From Sanghuangporus weigelae (Eukaryota; Basidiomycota; Agaricomycetes; Hymenochaetales; Hymenochaetaceae), in contig CP137324.1 of the NCBI GenBank assembly GCA_033182465.1, positions 372,001 to 436,000 on the forward strand: a stretch of DNA of 64,000 nt. Direction: 5' to 3'. This document shows positions 26,533 through 38,116 of the stretch, one piece after another; the first letter of the stretch is position 1, and each line of letters opens with the position of its first letter. The position numbers and the translations under genes are program-made. The notes beneath the pieces are model-generated. The model had not been told where the DNA came from and searched no databases. It saw only the letters and a program-made list of their open reading frames with translations.

Positions 26533-27834
26533 TTACCACCAAACGACACCCTTCATCAAACGTCTGCCCGTGCGAACAACTTTTGCGCTCATAAGACTTC
26601 CACCACGACCAAATTCTGCTCCGACATCGACGTCCCCAGAGGGATGTCTGATCCTGACAAGATCTGATGCAGCATATTGACCGTCACACCGATCTGTTCT
26701 GGAAACTTCGTCGCGCAGTTGTTGAGTACCGCTCGTACTCGAAGCAATTTGCCAGGGTAAAGTGCCTTCGATCCGCGCGGCAACGCCGAGGCAGAGGCCC
26801 AAGGTCATGGGTATCGCTTTGTGCAGCACACCCATAGAAAATGCATGCGCAATGATGTGCGGATACTCTGACCTCTCTGGTTGCGACACTCGCACTTCAA
26901 GTGCTGCGATTTTGGGCTGCGCTTTCGCCTTCGGATCGAGACCCATGGCACAGGCGCCGCTCTGGCGAATAGCCTCGATGCACTCCTCAACGTGAGAGTC
27001 ACCAAAGTTTAACTTTAGATCGCCGGGGACGCTGAGCATGCTGGCCACGTCTCGATTCAATACAAAAATAGAAGGATTTGTCGCATCTACAAGCGACGCT
27101 TGAATCAAATGCTTTTTGCCTTCGAAATCAACTGTGAGGGTATCCACAGGACTGCCGGTCGGAAGAAGTTTCCCTGTCCTCGCCCCCGCAGGTGACACGA
27201 AGTGAAGGTCAATACGCGACGCCAGACCTGGAACGCCAGCAATGGTCACCTGTGGGAGGTCCAAAATAGGAGTCAATCCATTCTCAGCTGATACTGGAAA
27301 GCTAGTATCGACGCGTTTTCTCGTATTCGTATTGAACGCCCGGACCACACCAATTTCCGGTCTGTCCGGAGACACTCGAGGATTGCAAATTCCCTCGTCG
27401 ACCGCGAACACTCCAATCATACTCGAGAGATTTCCACAATTTCCGGTGTAATCCAAGTTCGCGTCGCGTATTCCGACCTGGCAGAACGTATACTCGACAT
27501 CGATTCCTTGTGCACTAAGTGCATCAGTCGGCGGTCCGACTACACAGATCTTAGAGAGACTAGAGACGCCGCCTCCCATTCCGTTCAATTGTCTGCCATG
27601 CTCCGGATCAGGCGAGCCCATGATTCCGAGGAAAATAGGCCCCCATTCTGCTCGGTCGCTTGGAAGGTGCTCTTGCCGGATGTAGATACCCTTGGAAGTT
27701 CCTCCACGTAGAAAGGTAGCGGGCAGAGGGTTTGGCACAGCTGCAAGAGACTTCATAGAACGACGAAGCCTAGAAGGCGAGCTTGAATTTAAGTTCCTAA
27801 TAAAGCGCGCTGAAGCGCCACCGAGCATGTTCAC
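26533..27834 (-). CDS. PrpF-family (DUF453) aconitate/tautomer isomerase
   Basis: Predicted 433-aa intronless protein of the PrpF family. Members isomerise 2-methylaconitate or related unsaturated tricarboxylates by proton transfer with a diaminopimelate-epimerase fold. Motifs include PATFLRGGTSKGIY, LNGMGGGVSSLSKI, DYTGNCGNLSSMIGVFAVDEG (its Cys is the usual catalytic base), and the C-terminal VRIRHPSGDVDVGAEF and RTGRRLMKG. Length is in the normal range (about 390-400) plus an N-terminal extension of roughly 35 Ser/Arg-rich residues that could be a mitochondrial presequence. A short optional intron is possible near 26690-26740 (a GTACGA donor with nearby CAG acceptors), but the frame is open without it. 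The physiological substrate cannot be read from sequence. Confidence 0.9.
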   Translation of the reverse strand: MNMLGGASARFIRNLNSSSPSRLRRSMKSLAAVPNPLPATFLRGGTSKGIYIRQEHLPSDRAEWGPIFLGIMGSPDPEHGRQLNGMGGGVSSLSKICVVGPPTDALSAQGIDVEYTFCQVGIRDANLDYTGNCGNLSSMIGVFAVDEGICNPRVSPDRPEIGVVRAFNTNTRKRVDTSFPVSAENGLTPILDLPQVTIAGVPGLASRIDLHFVSPAGARTGKLLPTGSPVDTLTVDFEGKKHLIQASLVDATNPSIFVLNRDVASMLSVPGDLKLNFGDSHVEECIEAIRQSGACAMGLDPKAKAQPKIAALEVRVSQPERSEYPHIIAHAFSMGVLHKAIPMTLGLCLGVAARIEGTLPWQIASSTSGTQQLRDEVSRTDRCDGQYAASDLVRIRHPSGDVDVGAEFGRGGSLMSAKVVRTGRRLMKGVVWW

Positions 27835-28400
27835 ACCGCCTCAGAATTCGCACAGGTACTGGCAGCTTAGCCGGTATCGACGAGTATCAAGGCTATCTAT
27901 GGCTTGCTCGAGGAGTAAGATGAACGGCCTCCTTCATCTCTCTTCTGTTGTTCCCAGTGCCAGTCGATTGGTCGGTCAGATGTGAGAAGAAGATGCGAGA
28001 ACCGAACCAGTTCTTTTGTCACGTCACGAACACGGGATGACGGTCACATCACAAGCTCACGTATTTACCATATTCGGGTGGTGAATTTTCAAAACGTGTA
28101 TCAAACTGATTTCCACAGTGACAGTACAGTACTATTGGTATCAACGGTGTCCTTTATTCTTGTATGTGTTCATTGATACAGCTTTTGTAATAAATTAATC
28201 CTTATTCCACATAATTTTTCGTTGTTGAGCCTGATGGCTCACGACCCCCAGTGCGATGGGTTGAAGCTCGATGGCTACTTACTCGGGCCGACGATTGCTA
28301 CCTTGCGTATTTGTCCTTTGCGGTGTTTCGTAAGCACGACGACTCTCGTGATGGTGTCTTTCCCCCCTTGTTCCACCGTCAGGTCTAAATCGCATGGTCG
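27835..28400. other. Spacer, no gene seen
   Basis: Between two minus-strand genes; expected to hold the promoter of the PrpF-like gene and the 3' end of the next gene. No coding signal recognised. Confidence 0.5.
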
Positions 28401-31400
28401 CTAGTAGAACAGCATCCTTCCGCTTGTTTCCATAAGGAGAAACTTTACTTGTGTAGTATTGATCTGCATCTTCTCCCGGATCAAGATCAAGCGATTTTTC
28501 AAGCGAGAAGGTTCCCCAAGCAGTGCCAGATCTGACTTTGTCAAACTCGCAGAAATAGATCTAGTCCGCACACCTTTAGGATAGCCAAGATCTCTGAGCG
28601 GTAGGAGAGCGCTCACCTTTTCCTCAATAGTCTCGTGTGTGAGAAGCAGGGCCCAGTGTTTTGCTCTTAATACTCCAGTCACTATGTATATGTGAAGTCA
28701 GGACGTGAGACCGGTGAAATTGTTTACTACGATTTCGAGTTGCTCACCTAGATGAAGACTTTCATCCTCACGCAACTGTATGTTCTTCTGCCTCAGGAAT
28801 TCACTAATGGCATGCATCGATTGTGTGAGCCAGTTCTTCACCGCGTCATGTTTGCTCGAATTAATGCGCTTGTATTCGGGATCGTCAACGACAAGAAATG
28901 CTCTTCGATCTCGAGAACTGCCATAATTCCGTATTTTCTTGATAGGCTGTTCAAATTGCTTGGACAGCCTATCAATACTTTCAGTGTGTCTGACTATGAA
29001 GGCTCTTCTTGTACGCTTCGTAACGGCGCCCTTATTCGCGATAGGTTTCGCCTGATTCGTAAGGTCTTCGGATTTGAAGGTAATAGGCTTAAGGTGCCTC
29101 AGAGCCCTCTCGCTCCCCGGAGTAACGATACTGAACAGGTAATCGAACTTGCCGTCTATTATACGTCCTACGTCCCCATTGTGCACAGGACCGGGTGTAA
29201 ATAATGCACGCTTAACTGTTACATAAAAGTTTCTTGTGTAAAAGTCAGCAAGCTAAAGAAGTGAGCACACATACGTTCCTGTGGATAGTGCAGTACTAGG
29301 AGATCTTGATAGTCACGAGCGTCCTTAGCATCAGACCGCTCCTGTGAAGCGTCATCGTCAATGATAAGTTCAAATCCATCTCCGAATGCCGATCCGCGCC
29401 TCCCTCCAGTATTCGATATGATATTAGCATCACTGACTTTAGTACGCAGTGGCAGGATCAACCCCTGCGGAGATCTTCCTTCTGATGCGGCAAGAAAGTA
29501 AATCCATGGTGTCTTCGCGATATAAATTATTGCAAGACTTACCAGGAGCAGTACCTTCCGGCGAAAGAACCGCTACCTCCAGAATAGGAAGGAACTTACT
29601 TATTACTTTGAGTCGCATATCAAGTGTCTCCAGCTCAACTGCTTCTTCGTTCTTGAGTCGCCCTGATTGCTGCGCACGTTTAAGCTGTTCGAACCGTCCC
29701 TCATCAGTTCTCTTCGTTTGCCGAATTTCTTCGATTGTTTTCGCCGGAGATTCGCTGGTTCCGAATAACTCGTCCAGCACAAGACCCAAGACTTCGTCAA
29801 TCTTTCCCGTACCTTTTTGTCGTGAGACTTCTGCCTCTCTAGCGTCTAAGAAGTCATTCAACCTTTCAAAGAATGCCTTCTCCTCTCCCTGACGGGCAAT
29901 TTCTGCTTGCTCTCTTTCCTTAAGGAATCTGGCAATCCTGCCTTCCCATTCGGAATTGTCCCTGACAAGGCCTCCCAAGGAACTCCGGGATTCCCTCGCA
30001 AGAGATTTCGCTGAAGACTCATCTAATAGAACCATGAGTTTGCCGATCATTTCGAAGACTTTATTCAACATTTCTTGCTGAGCTTTCAGTATTTCCTGGT
30101 TCTCTCGCAGGAGATTGCTGTTATCTGCAGTGTTTACCCAAGTCATTGTACTCAACGCTCTCTAAAACGTTCTGTTAATCATCGTCCGACGCGGACATAC
30201 TTCGATCCTAAACGCACCAAGTACTCCTGCATTGCATCTTGAAGCTTGAATTTGGCTGAAGCAATATGCTGTTCTTTTATTTGCTTCCTAGTGATAAAAC
30301 GCTTGATAAAAGATTTCTTCTTCTGCGCTAAGACTGCATCATAAACAGCCTGGCAGGCACTGCATGACATAAAATAAGACTTCAAATGAGACGCTGTAAG
30401 GAAATACCTACTCTCCGTGTTGCTTCATCGCCCTTTCCATGAACTGGATGTTTTCTTCCGTCAAATTTCTGTCCAGTTTACATCTTCTCACCAAATCGAT
30501 AAGTCCTTCATGCTGTGCGATAGCATTCTCGATTAGGTCCTTGCAATCTTGTTTGTTATCCTACAAAAAATTAATCTCTTTTCTAGACAAGAATTTCAAG
30601 CGACTCACTTCGACGAACTGAAGTGCATCCCATGCATATAACGTCATGAGCGCCGCAGGGGCAACGAATATAGCAATAGGGACCAGCATTCGTCCGAAAT
30701 GGGCGGTATTCTCGAGTGCGTCATGACCGATGGGTTTGGTTACATCCTTTACTTTCTTGAGACCTTCGATAAGTTTCTGTTCATAAGAACCAGAAGTTAG
30801 TGGAAGCACTCTTGAATATCAAAAGAGAGACGCGAACCTTCTTAGTTTCTTCGCGCTTCCCAGGTACCTCCTCCTTGTCATCAGGTGTCTTTCCCTTCGC
30901 TCTTGTTTTGAATCCAAATACTCTGTTTAGTACTGTCCTCCGAGGCTCCTGAGGAGTGACACGGGAAATGTTGGACAAGGATGAGTCTGTTCGTCGCGAG
31001 TTCGACGAGCGCGCATCTCCGCTACCTCGTCTTTCGGGCTGGATAACTCCATTCGTATTTCCTTGCTGAGGAGCTGAGGAGCTCCGTGATGATCCGCTAT
31101 ACCGCCTTGGGATTTGTTCTGGAGCGCGTCTTTGAGAGCCAGCGCGTCTAAGCTCTACGATATCTTCCGCGAGCAGTCGAACTCCACCACCTCCTGGTCC
31201 GTCAGAGTCACGGGTTACGGAACTTCGAGCAGCAGATGTCGCAGTTGATTCTCGACGACTATGACGTCCCGAGCCGTTGTCGAATCGAGAAGATGTACTC
31301 GAGGTCCGTGTAGATGTCTTGTTGGGAACTGGATTATGCAAGGACGAGGAAGGCGAAACTTTTGATGTTTCTGATCCTACGGATCCCTCCCGTCGAATTT

Positions 31401-31749
31401 TTTCAAGTTCAGGATTGCCTGCAGCTCGTTCCCGAAATGTTCTTCCGGTATGCGAAGTTCCTTGAGAATGGGAAGGAGCAGACCTTACAGAATCAGCGGG
31501 CTGAGAAGTCGTGTGCAGAGACCCACTTCGCGGCGTATTCTTGGGGGTTGGATCGGCGTAAAGGAAATCTGGAGTCGCACTTCGCGAATTTGGTATATTG
31601 CTCGTTTGATATGTTGATGATCCTACTCGTCCACGCGAGGAAGCATTCAGTGCATGGTCCCCGCTCGTCTGTCGGTCCTTGGTTTCTTCTTGCTTTATAC
31701 CACGGTTTTTGTGTCGTAAACTCCTGTTGTGACGCTCCGGTTCAGTCAT
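28401..31749 (-). CDS. MLKL-like N-domain protein with long unknown tail
   Basis: Predicted 986-aa protein from exons 31749-30838, 30776-30609, 30560-30412, 30359-30201, 30159-29543, 29481-29275, 29215-28748 and 28681-28401. The first 300 residues are Ser/Arg/Thr-rich and probably disordered. Residues about 305-480 align with the helical module of the other MLKL-type genes here. They include a hydrophobic helix (MLVPIAIFVAPAALMTLYAW), a following YAWDALQFVE, and a basic FIKRFITRKQIKEQ segment. Intron phases 0, 0 and 2 through the module match those genes. A coiled-coil-rich region follows (residues about 485-690), then about 300 residues I do not recognise. No kinase or NTPase motif is present. 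The acceptor of exon 5 was chosen as the only nearby AG that keeps the frame. Function unknown. Confidence 0.7.
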
Positions 31750-33284
31750 CTCGCCCTACTTGCTTAGGTTTCAAGAATGTGAAGGCGTGGCGGCGTCACA
31801 GAAAACACAGATGCGTCGAAACATACTGCAATACAGCTTCCTTATAAACTGATTGCAAATTGTTTAGCGTCTCAAAGCTTTGCGGAGCCTGGTCTGTCGC
31901 AAACTAGTCAAGACCATCATAGGATGCAAAGTGCGCCACCAAGATTCAAGTAGAACTGACTCTCCCTATTGAAGTGATATAGCAGGAGGCCGTGTAGAAG
32001 GTGGGGTGCAGAATCTTTGACCAAGAGAGGCACTTTTATTGATTCAGGATGTGTCCGCGGGAGTGGCAAAAATGACTGATCATCGCCTATAAAAGCACCA
32101 AATAAAATCGCAATGTGTTGATCAGACCGCGTCTTACATAAAGATAAGACTCGTTACATTGCACATCCACCATAATTCCCAGATTGTCCGAAGAGACTCA
32201 AATGACGCTGCCGCGCGAGTTACGACGGCAGAGAAATATGCGGTAATGGCAGCAAGACATCCCCTACACTCTGTGGCACCCAGCACTCATTGATCCTTTA
32301 AAATAACGGGTTTGAAATCAGAGGTGAGTGTTCTGTAGGCTGCAGGCGTCGTTAAAAAATATCAACTACTGATATATTGCGAACTTGAAGGTTGGCAAAT
32401 TCGTGGAATCGATACACGCAAAGCCAAGACAAGCACGTCTGGTGTAGATGATTTTCCGGGCATTCTGCGTCATTACAGTAACGAAGCAGTGTAAAAGCGT
32501 CAGCGCAGCGCAGAGATCTGGATGGATATAGAACCGTGCAAGCTGATGATCGGTTACGGTGATCATGCGGATCGACGTAATTGGCAGGGCAAATCAGGCA
32601 AGTTTAACGCGGGATCTCGCGCCGTTCAATAGGTGCATCTTCTTTGTGATATGTTACTCTTTTATATTCCGCTCTTGAACTTCGTGGATCAGCATCAGCA
32701 CACATCTATCCGTTATCTCTGGAGCAACGACGAGAAAGAAAGCAGGAATGAGTGAATACGTGGAATGCATTCAGTTATTGTTTCCGGTGCCAGTTGTTTT
32801 ATGCTAGGCGCATTCAATCCAGGTCCCAGCCATGCCAAGTACCTTGTTTTGAAGCCATTATAGTCCTTACTTGCTGAATTCAAGGTTAGCTGCGGAACCG
32901 CTTTTAGAAGGTTTTACATAGGAATCGGATATGCAGCACTTACCCTTAATTTCCTGCCGGGTGTTTGCTCTGATAAATGCAATACCGAGCAATACAAGCG
33001 ACTGTGAAAACTTTATCATGCAATGATAACCAGCCTTATCCTCGGGCTATTCTGGAAAAGCGATGCTCATCACGGGAACTTCAGACGTCGATATTGCAGA
33101 AGTGGCACGGAAAAATCGAAACTACTGATACGATTGCTATCTGAGGCATCAGATCGTCTTCAGTGAGGCCTAACAGTCTAGAAAAGCGATCGCTCAAAAG
33201 CAGGTCAACGAAGGGTGACGAAATGCATATCTAAGCGATGTAAGAAGACACAGAAAGGAAATGACACCATTGAGCAGCAGTGTG
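31750..33284. other. 1.5-kb gene-free spacer
   Basis: Upstream of the preceding gene and downstream of POLD3. Frames are short and motif-free on both strands. It must contain the promoter of the MLKL-like gene; a TATA-like element cannot be singled out from many AT-rich stretches. Confidence 0.5.
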
Positions 33285-35307
33285 CTATTTCTTCGTCTTC
33301 CCTCCCCCAGAACCGAAGAAACTCGCCAGACTTTTTTGCGACCCATTGGTTTGACGGTCCTTTGACGCAGACGGCTTTAGAACGTGTTTCTTCGGAGCAG
33401 CCTTCTTTGGTTCTACTTTCTTAATCGCGCCTCGATCTTCGCTCTGACCGATAAGGTCGGTTTCTGAGGCAGATGTCTCATCTGCCTTCCTGGTCGTATC
33501 TTTCCTTTTCGTAGTGGAGGTCTCGGTTTTCGCTCGCGATTTCTGCTTCTTCGGTTTCTCCTCTTCCTCTTCTTCGTCAACCGACTCATACGACGAATAG
33601 TCCTCAGTGACTACATAGATGATGTCAGCGCTCTGGAACAATAATATGCTACGGATACTGCTGACCCATGTAGCCTTTCTCATCAAAATCTGTCTTGCTC
33701 TTCACCACACGCCTCTTTCTTAAACCATTGTGACCAATCGGGACGTTCTTCTTCTGCTGACGCTTTCGTGGCTTGGCTCTCGGAGCTGGATCGTCTGATT
33801 CATCTTCCATCGCTGATTCAGCGTGATCCGTTGGCGGCGGTTCCTCGCCCTCATCGTCACGAGGAATCGAAGGAGCTGATCTGGATGCTTTTGTAACAAA
33901 CTCTGTAATAGAATCATTGGTCAATAGAATTCGAGTCGGGATGGTTTAACGCCACACCATCATCAATGTCCATCATGGCTCGGACGCTCTGCTCTGCGTC
34001 AGATTCGTCCAGATCTTTGACCTTGACTGGCATTTTTTGCTTTGCTGCCGGGTTTTCATCTTCATCATCTGATAATATCACGCCCTTCTTGATACGAGCA
34101 GAAAAAACTGCTTCATTAGGAGTCGCCTTGGCCGAAGCGGATTTTTCTTTTTCGGGCTTCTCTTCTTCTGTTTCCTCTTTTTTTTTCCGTACGTCCGACT
34201 TCCTCTTCGTACCACGCTGTTGAGAACGTCAGGAGGAGATACGTGACAGAGACGACGCGTAAAGGCCTACTCTCTGACCGTTGGTAACGGGATATTCTGA
34301 TTTCGCTTCTTCTACTTTAGTTGGCAATCTTGTAGCAGAGGATATCTTCTCAGATTCCTTCGGCTTTGCCTTTGCCCAGCTCAACTTTCCAGAAGCTTTA
34401 GGATTTCCTCCGTCTGTAGATCTCAAAGATGGTGAGGGTTTTAGAGTCGGCTTGGACGATTCTTTCGGTGAGGGATTGCTGATGGACAGAGCTGAAGCCC
34501 GTGACTTCGTTGGCATAGCAGTTCTGGACGTAGTAGGTTTGCCGGATGTCTTGATCGACGCATCACGCTGGATCACATGAGGACAGCTTTCCAAGATACA
34601 CCACCATTGAACTTACCTTTACTTGGTTGCTTACTATCTTTCCAACGGTCTGTGCAAGACCATCACCTCCAACTTTGTCCAGCTCATGTACTTCTCGAGA
34701 AGATCCGCAGAGTTGTGACGCGCTCTATTGGTAGCTTGTAAGAGAAGATTTAAGATGAAACCAGTGCACTGACTTGTAGAGGAGTAGGTGAAAGTGAATA
34801 CACATGGAAGGCGTGAATTTGCCTGAACGTGGCTTTAATACCTGGTGGTACATCGAATGAGGCCATGACACAGATGCATAATTAGCTCAGGCAACGCACG
34901 ATTGAGATCCTCTTCTCCAGCTATGACAACTTTTCGTTTTAGCGCATCTCTGTTCTCTTCACCATCCACCTCCATTTCATCACCTGCTCCATGCATCGCT
35001 TGGTCGTGCAGTTCTCCAGCTAACCAGAAGGTCGCGTAAATTGGCTCATTGTTTACGCGTTTTCTCGTATAAAAAGATAAAAGAGCACTGAATACTGGCC
35101 ATAAGTTACAAATGTCACGGCCATGACATGTCGAGACGTACTTCTTAGCTGCATTAACATGCATGGCAAGTCTGCGGCTCAGTAGCCTGTAAGTCACCTG
35201 CCCAAATGTTTCGTTATCAGACCCTACACCACACAAAGCCGACTTACAATCTTTCCTCCACCGATGATTTCTTTTTCAAGATACATGTTCACATCAGAAT
35301 CCGACAT
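33285..35307 (-). CDS. CDC27: DNA polymerase delta subunit 3 (Cdc27/POLD3)
   Basis: Predicted 532-aa accessory subunit of DNA polymerase delta, which links the polymerase to PCNA at the replication fork. Exons are 35307-35248, 35197-35142, 35087-34900, 34841-34774, 34724-34617, 34567-34271, 34216-33958, 33902-33666 and 33610-33285. The N-terminal domain reads VTYRLLSRRLAMHVNAAK, then YATFWLAGEL, then a segment ending HVYSLSPTPL. The middle is Lys/Ser/Pro/Glu-rich and disordered. Near the C terminus is the family motif GYMVTEDYSSYESVDEEEEEE. The last residues carry a canonical PCNA-interacting box, QKSLASFF. It is divergent from the next gene across 175 bp that includes an ACGCGT box. Confidence 0.95.
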
Positions 35308-35355
35308 GGTGGTCAAAGGAAGAGTGCTGCACTAGTTTGTGTGTCCTTGTTAGGC

Positions 35356-35361
35356 ACGCGT
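35356..35361. promoter_or_regulatory. MCB-type ACGCGT box in the POLD3 divergent promoter
   Basis: An exact ACGCGT lies about 50 bp upstream of the POLD3 start. This is the MluI cell-cycle box bound by MBF in yeasts, common upstream of DNA-replication genes. Sequence match is direct; function is inferred. Confidence 0.5.
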
Positions 35362-35482
35362 CTCAAGAACACGCGCAGTGGATTCCCACGCCTTGGCGCA
35401 CTTTGTCTGGCGCCAGGCGTCTACCCTTCTTCTTTAGACTTTCATAGCATAGCCATCAGCTGGCGGCCATTGCCTTTCCTGC

Positions 35483-37729
35483 ATGGCGATTGCAGTCACA
35501 AATGATGCTCTCAAAAAGAAGAATGAGAAGATATTCAAGAACATAGAGAGCAAACTCAGCGCAAGCGACGAAGCAGCATTCATACGCGCCGCAGACAAGC
35601 TAAGTACCTTCGTCTCGAGGCGCCAGGCATATTATCCTGAGGCCAGACCACTTGTAAGTCTAATATTCCTTTTCTACCTTTTACTTGACTGTATTCCTAT
35701 CGTTTACCTAGTTCACAGATAGTTCGCATCTGTAAAGTACGTTACCGTGCTCCTTCGCCAATGTAAGGCTTACGCGGGTCCATGGCTTTAAGACTGCAAG
35801 AGCAGCCCTCACTCGCTTGGCGAAATCCGATTCTCCTTTCCGTTGCGGCCTGACATTTCCAGCCGAACTTCAAAATCGCGCAGCCGCCTATTCGCGTCTA
35901 ATTCAGACCGTCTTTCGTCATGCTTCTGTCTTTGAAACAGACCATTTCCTGAAAGGTGGTAGCTCAGCATCACTTCCTGGTAAAAAGGACGATTTTTCTG
36001 AGACTTCTGTCTTCAGGAGACCTTAAAGAACTATTCTTTTCCGTCACTGATCAGCCATGGGATTTGCCGCTACCAGGAGACCAGGAGGACACACCAAGGC
36101 GCGTATTGTGCGATATTCTATACTGGCACCTACTGACACCTCAAACAATATGTTTGTTCTTCTTAAAGGCGGTACAGTGTACCTTCCACGACAGAATCTC
36201 GCGGCGAAATCTCTCCGGGTGGCTCACAAACAGTGTCGTTACCGAAGCCGTCTTCAAATATCGGACAATCAGAAGAAATGTCTGTTATTCATCCATCAAC
36301 GGCGACCTCACAGCTCTCCTCAAGCACAGAATCCACCAGCCGCCTCACTTCGGGTGTTGATATAAGATCTTCTATCGCTACGTCACCGCTATATCGGCTA
36401 GAAGATAATAAGTCTCCCGGAGCATCAAGGCAGTCGGGTTTTTTGCTCTCAGGGAGTGCTCAATCTCATACTACCCACTCACATCCATCTATCGCTGGCT
36501 CGCCAACCAACTCTCCTATTACTTCGAGTTTTCCTAACATGACCGTGGAAAGTCTCGCCGAAGAACCCTTGCATCCCCGGAAACCAGGGCCTAGAAAATT
36601 GGCACCGAAAGCGAAATTCAAACTTAAAAAGACTGGGCCCATCGCTCAAAGTCTCATTGAAGCAGACCTGAAGTGGCATGCGATGAAGCGTCGCCAAAGT
36701 TCAGAACCCCTAACGCCAATTGGGTCCTCGGCTACGGGAAGCGCTGAGTTTGGAAGCTTACCAGTTCCAATTGAGCCTCCTGTCATCGCATCGAGCGGGG
36801 ATGTCAACCGGGTCGCCGTCGATCCCTGTTCGAATACGGCTTCACCGCAGAACAAAGACAATGCAATCCCAAGTGTCAGCAGCGATGCCGATTCAGCAAT
36901 GGACATTGATACTGCCGAAGATCAGTTGCAACCTCCAAAGCTGGACCTTCAAGAGAAGCAAATCTACTCCAATGATCTAGTAGTAACAGTGTGCGGTGCG
37001 GATTGTAAGCCGTCGTCTTCTGACTGACGCTTATGTGCTTTTTAACGTTTTTATTTGTCTAGCAAAACCTTTCAAATTTGTTTGCGTCGATTATGGGAGA
37101 GATGTCGGTGAAACAGTATCGATGCGAGCTCAGTTAGCTCCTGAACAGTTAGAGAAACTACTGATTTGGCAGAATCGTGACCAACATGAGCAGTACGTCG
37201 GGAAAGTTTCTAAAATTGAGGTATGACTCTTGAAAACGGCAACCACACAGGGATGCGTCTGCCAGCGTCTGCCTTTCTTTGGTCTGTTACAAGAAATCAG
37301 ACGCGAATCAGGCCGGATACAACGTTGAGAGTCCGGATGAAGCAGCCATCACCTCGGCACTCCTTGGGGTGGCACCGTCGTGGCCGGCAAATGCTGGACT
37401 TTCAGCCGATATTGGATCGTTTAGATTGTTTCTTGCACCTCCACTCCAGGTCAGTCACGCTATTTCTTGTCATTTTGTCATGGATACTGAATATTTCTTA
37501 GGTGACGGACGAAACCTTTGTAGACATTTCTCAGCAGGTCAAAGAACATGATGTCGAAGTCCGCATGGATCACGGAGGAGACATGCGAGAATACATATTC
37601 GCTCTTCTCCTGCATCAACCGACTCTGTCCCAATTACATGAGTTGAAGTCACAGAGAGACAAGGCCAAAAAATGGCATGCTAGACTTGCTACTCTGGCGC
37701 GAATAACGACCGACGATCTTTTTGGCTGA
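35483..37729 (+). CDS. Uncharacterised 601-aa protein, divergent from POLD3
   Basis: I do not recognise this family. The model uses exons 35483-35653, 35712-35731, 35801-35955, 36017-36107, 36178-37004, 37063-37220, 37294-37449 and 37502-37729, all in frame with introns of 52-85 nt. The N-terminal 150 residues are helical and charged (KKKNEKIFKNIES, AALTRLAKSD, FPAELQNRAAAYSRLIQTVFRH). A Ser/Thr/Pro-rich middle contains a basic patch (RKLAPKAKFKLKK) and an acidic stretch (DADSAMDIDTAEDQ). The C-terminal 200 residues look folded (PFKFVCVDYGRDVGETV, YNVESPDEAAITSALLGV, FLAPPLQVTDETFVDISQQV) and end DDLFG. The basic/acidic blocks are compatible with a nuclear protein. One exon is only 20 nt, and the intron after it has an alternative in-frame acceptor at 35767/35768. 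Confidence 0.75.
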
Positions 37730-38116
37730 CTGTTTGCTTTCTTCCGTCTATTTCCTTGATAACTTGTTTTCGTTATTGCTTTGATTCGCTATACTTTGCT
37801 TTTGTCATCACTTTCGTCGCATTTGAATATCATTTTAGAAATCCCATCCCCGACCCAGTCACTGAGTCAGTCACCGGCAGGCAGCCATGCAGCTCTCATC
37901 TCTTCTGATTGCACAATATGGTGCCATCGGCTCTGCTTCCAAGGGCTCTTTGACCATAAATAATTCTCTATCCGGAACTTTCTGTACAGTCTTTTCAGGC
38001 TTTTATCGTACACTGGCTCGGAGGGACCGGGGTAGTGTCTGTGCAATCTCCAGCACATATACAGCCATCGGGAGCCTGTCGTACCTCTGTCTAGTCGCGA
38101 ACGCACGTATTTCCAT

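Noticed and set aside
35732-35767. 36-nt intron in the uncharacterised gene next to POLD3
   Set aside because: It keeps the frame, but a 69-nt intron from the same donor (35732-35800) also does and matches local intron sizes.
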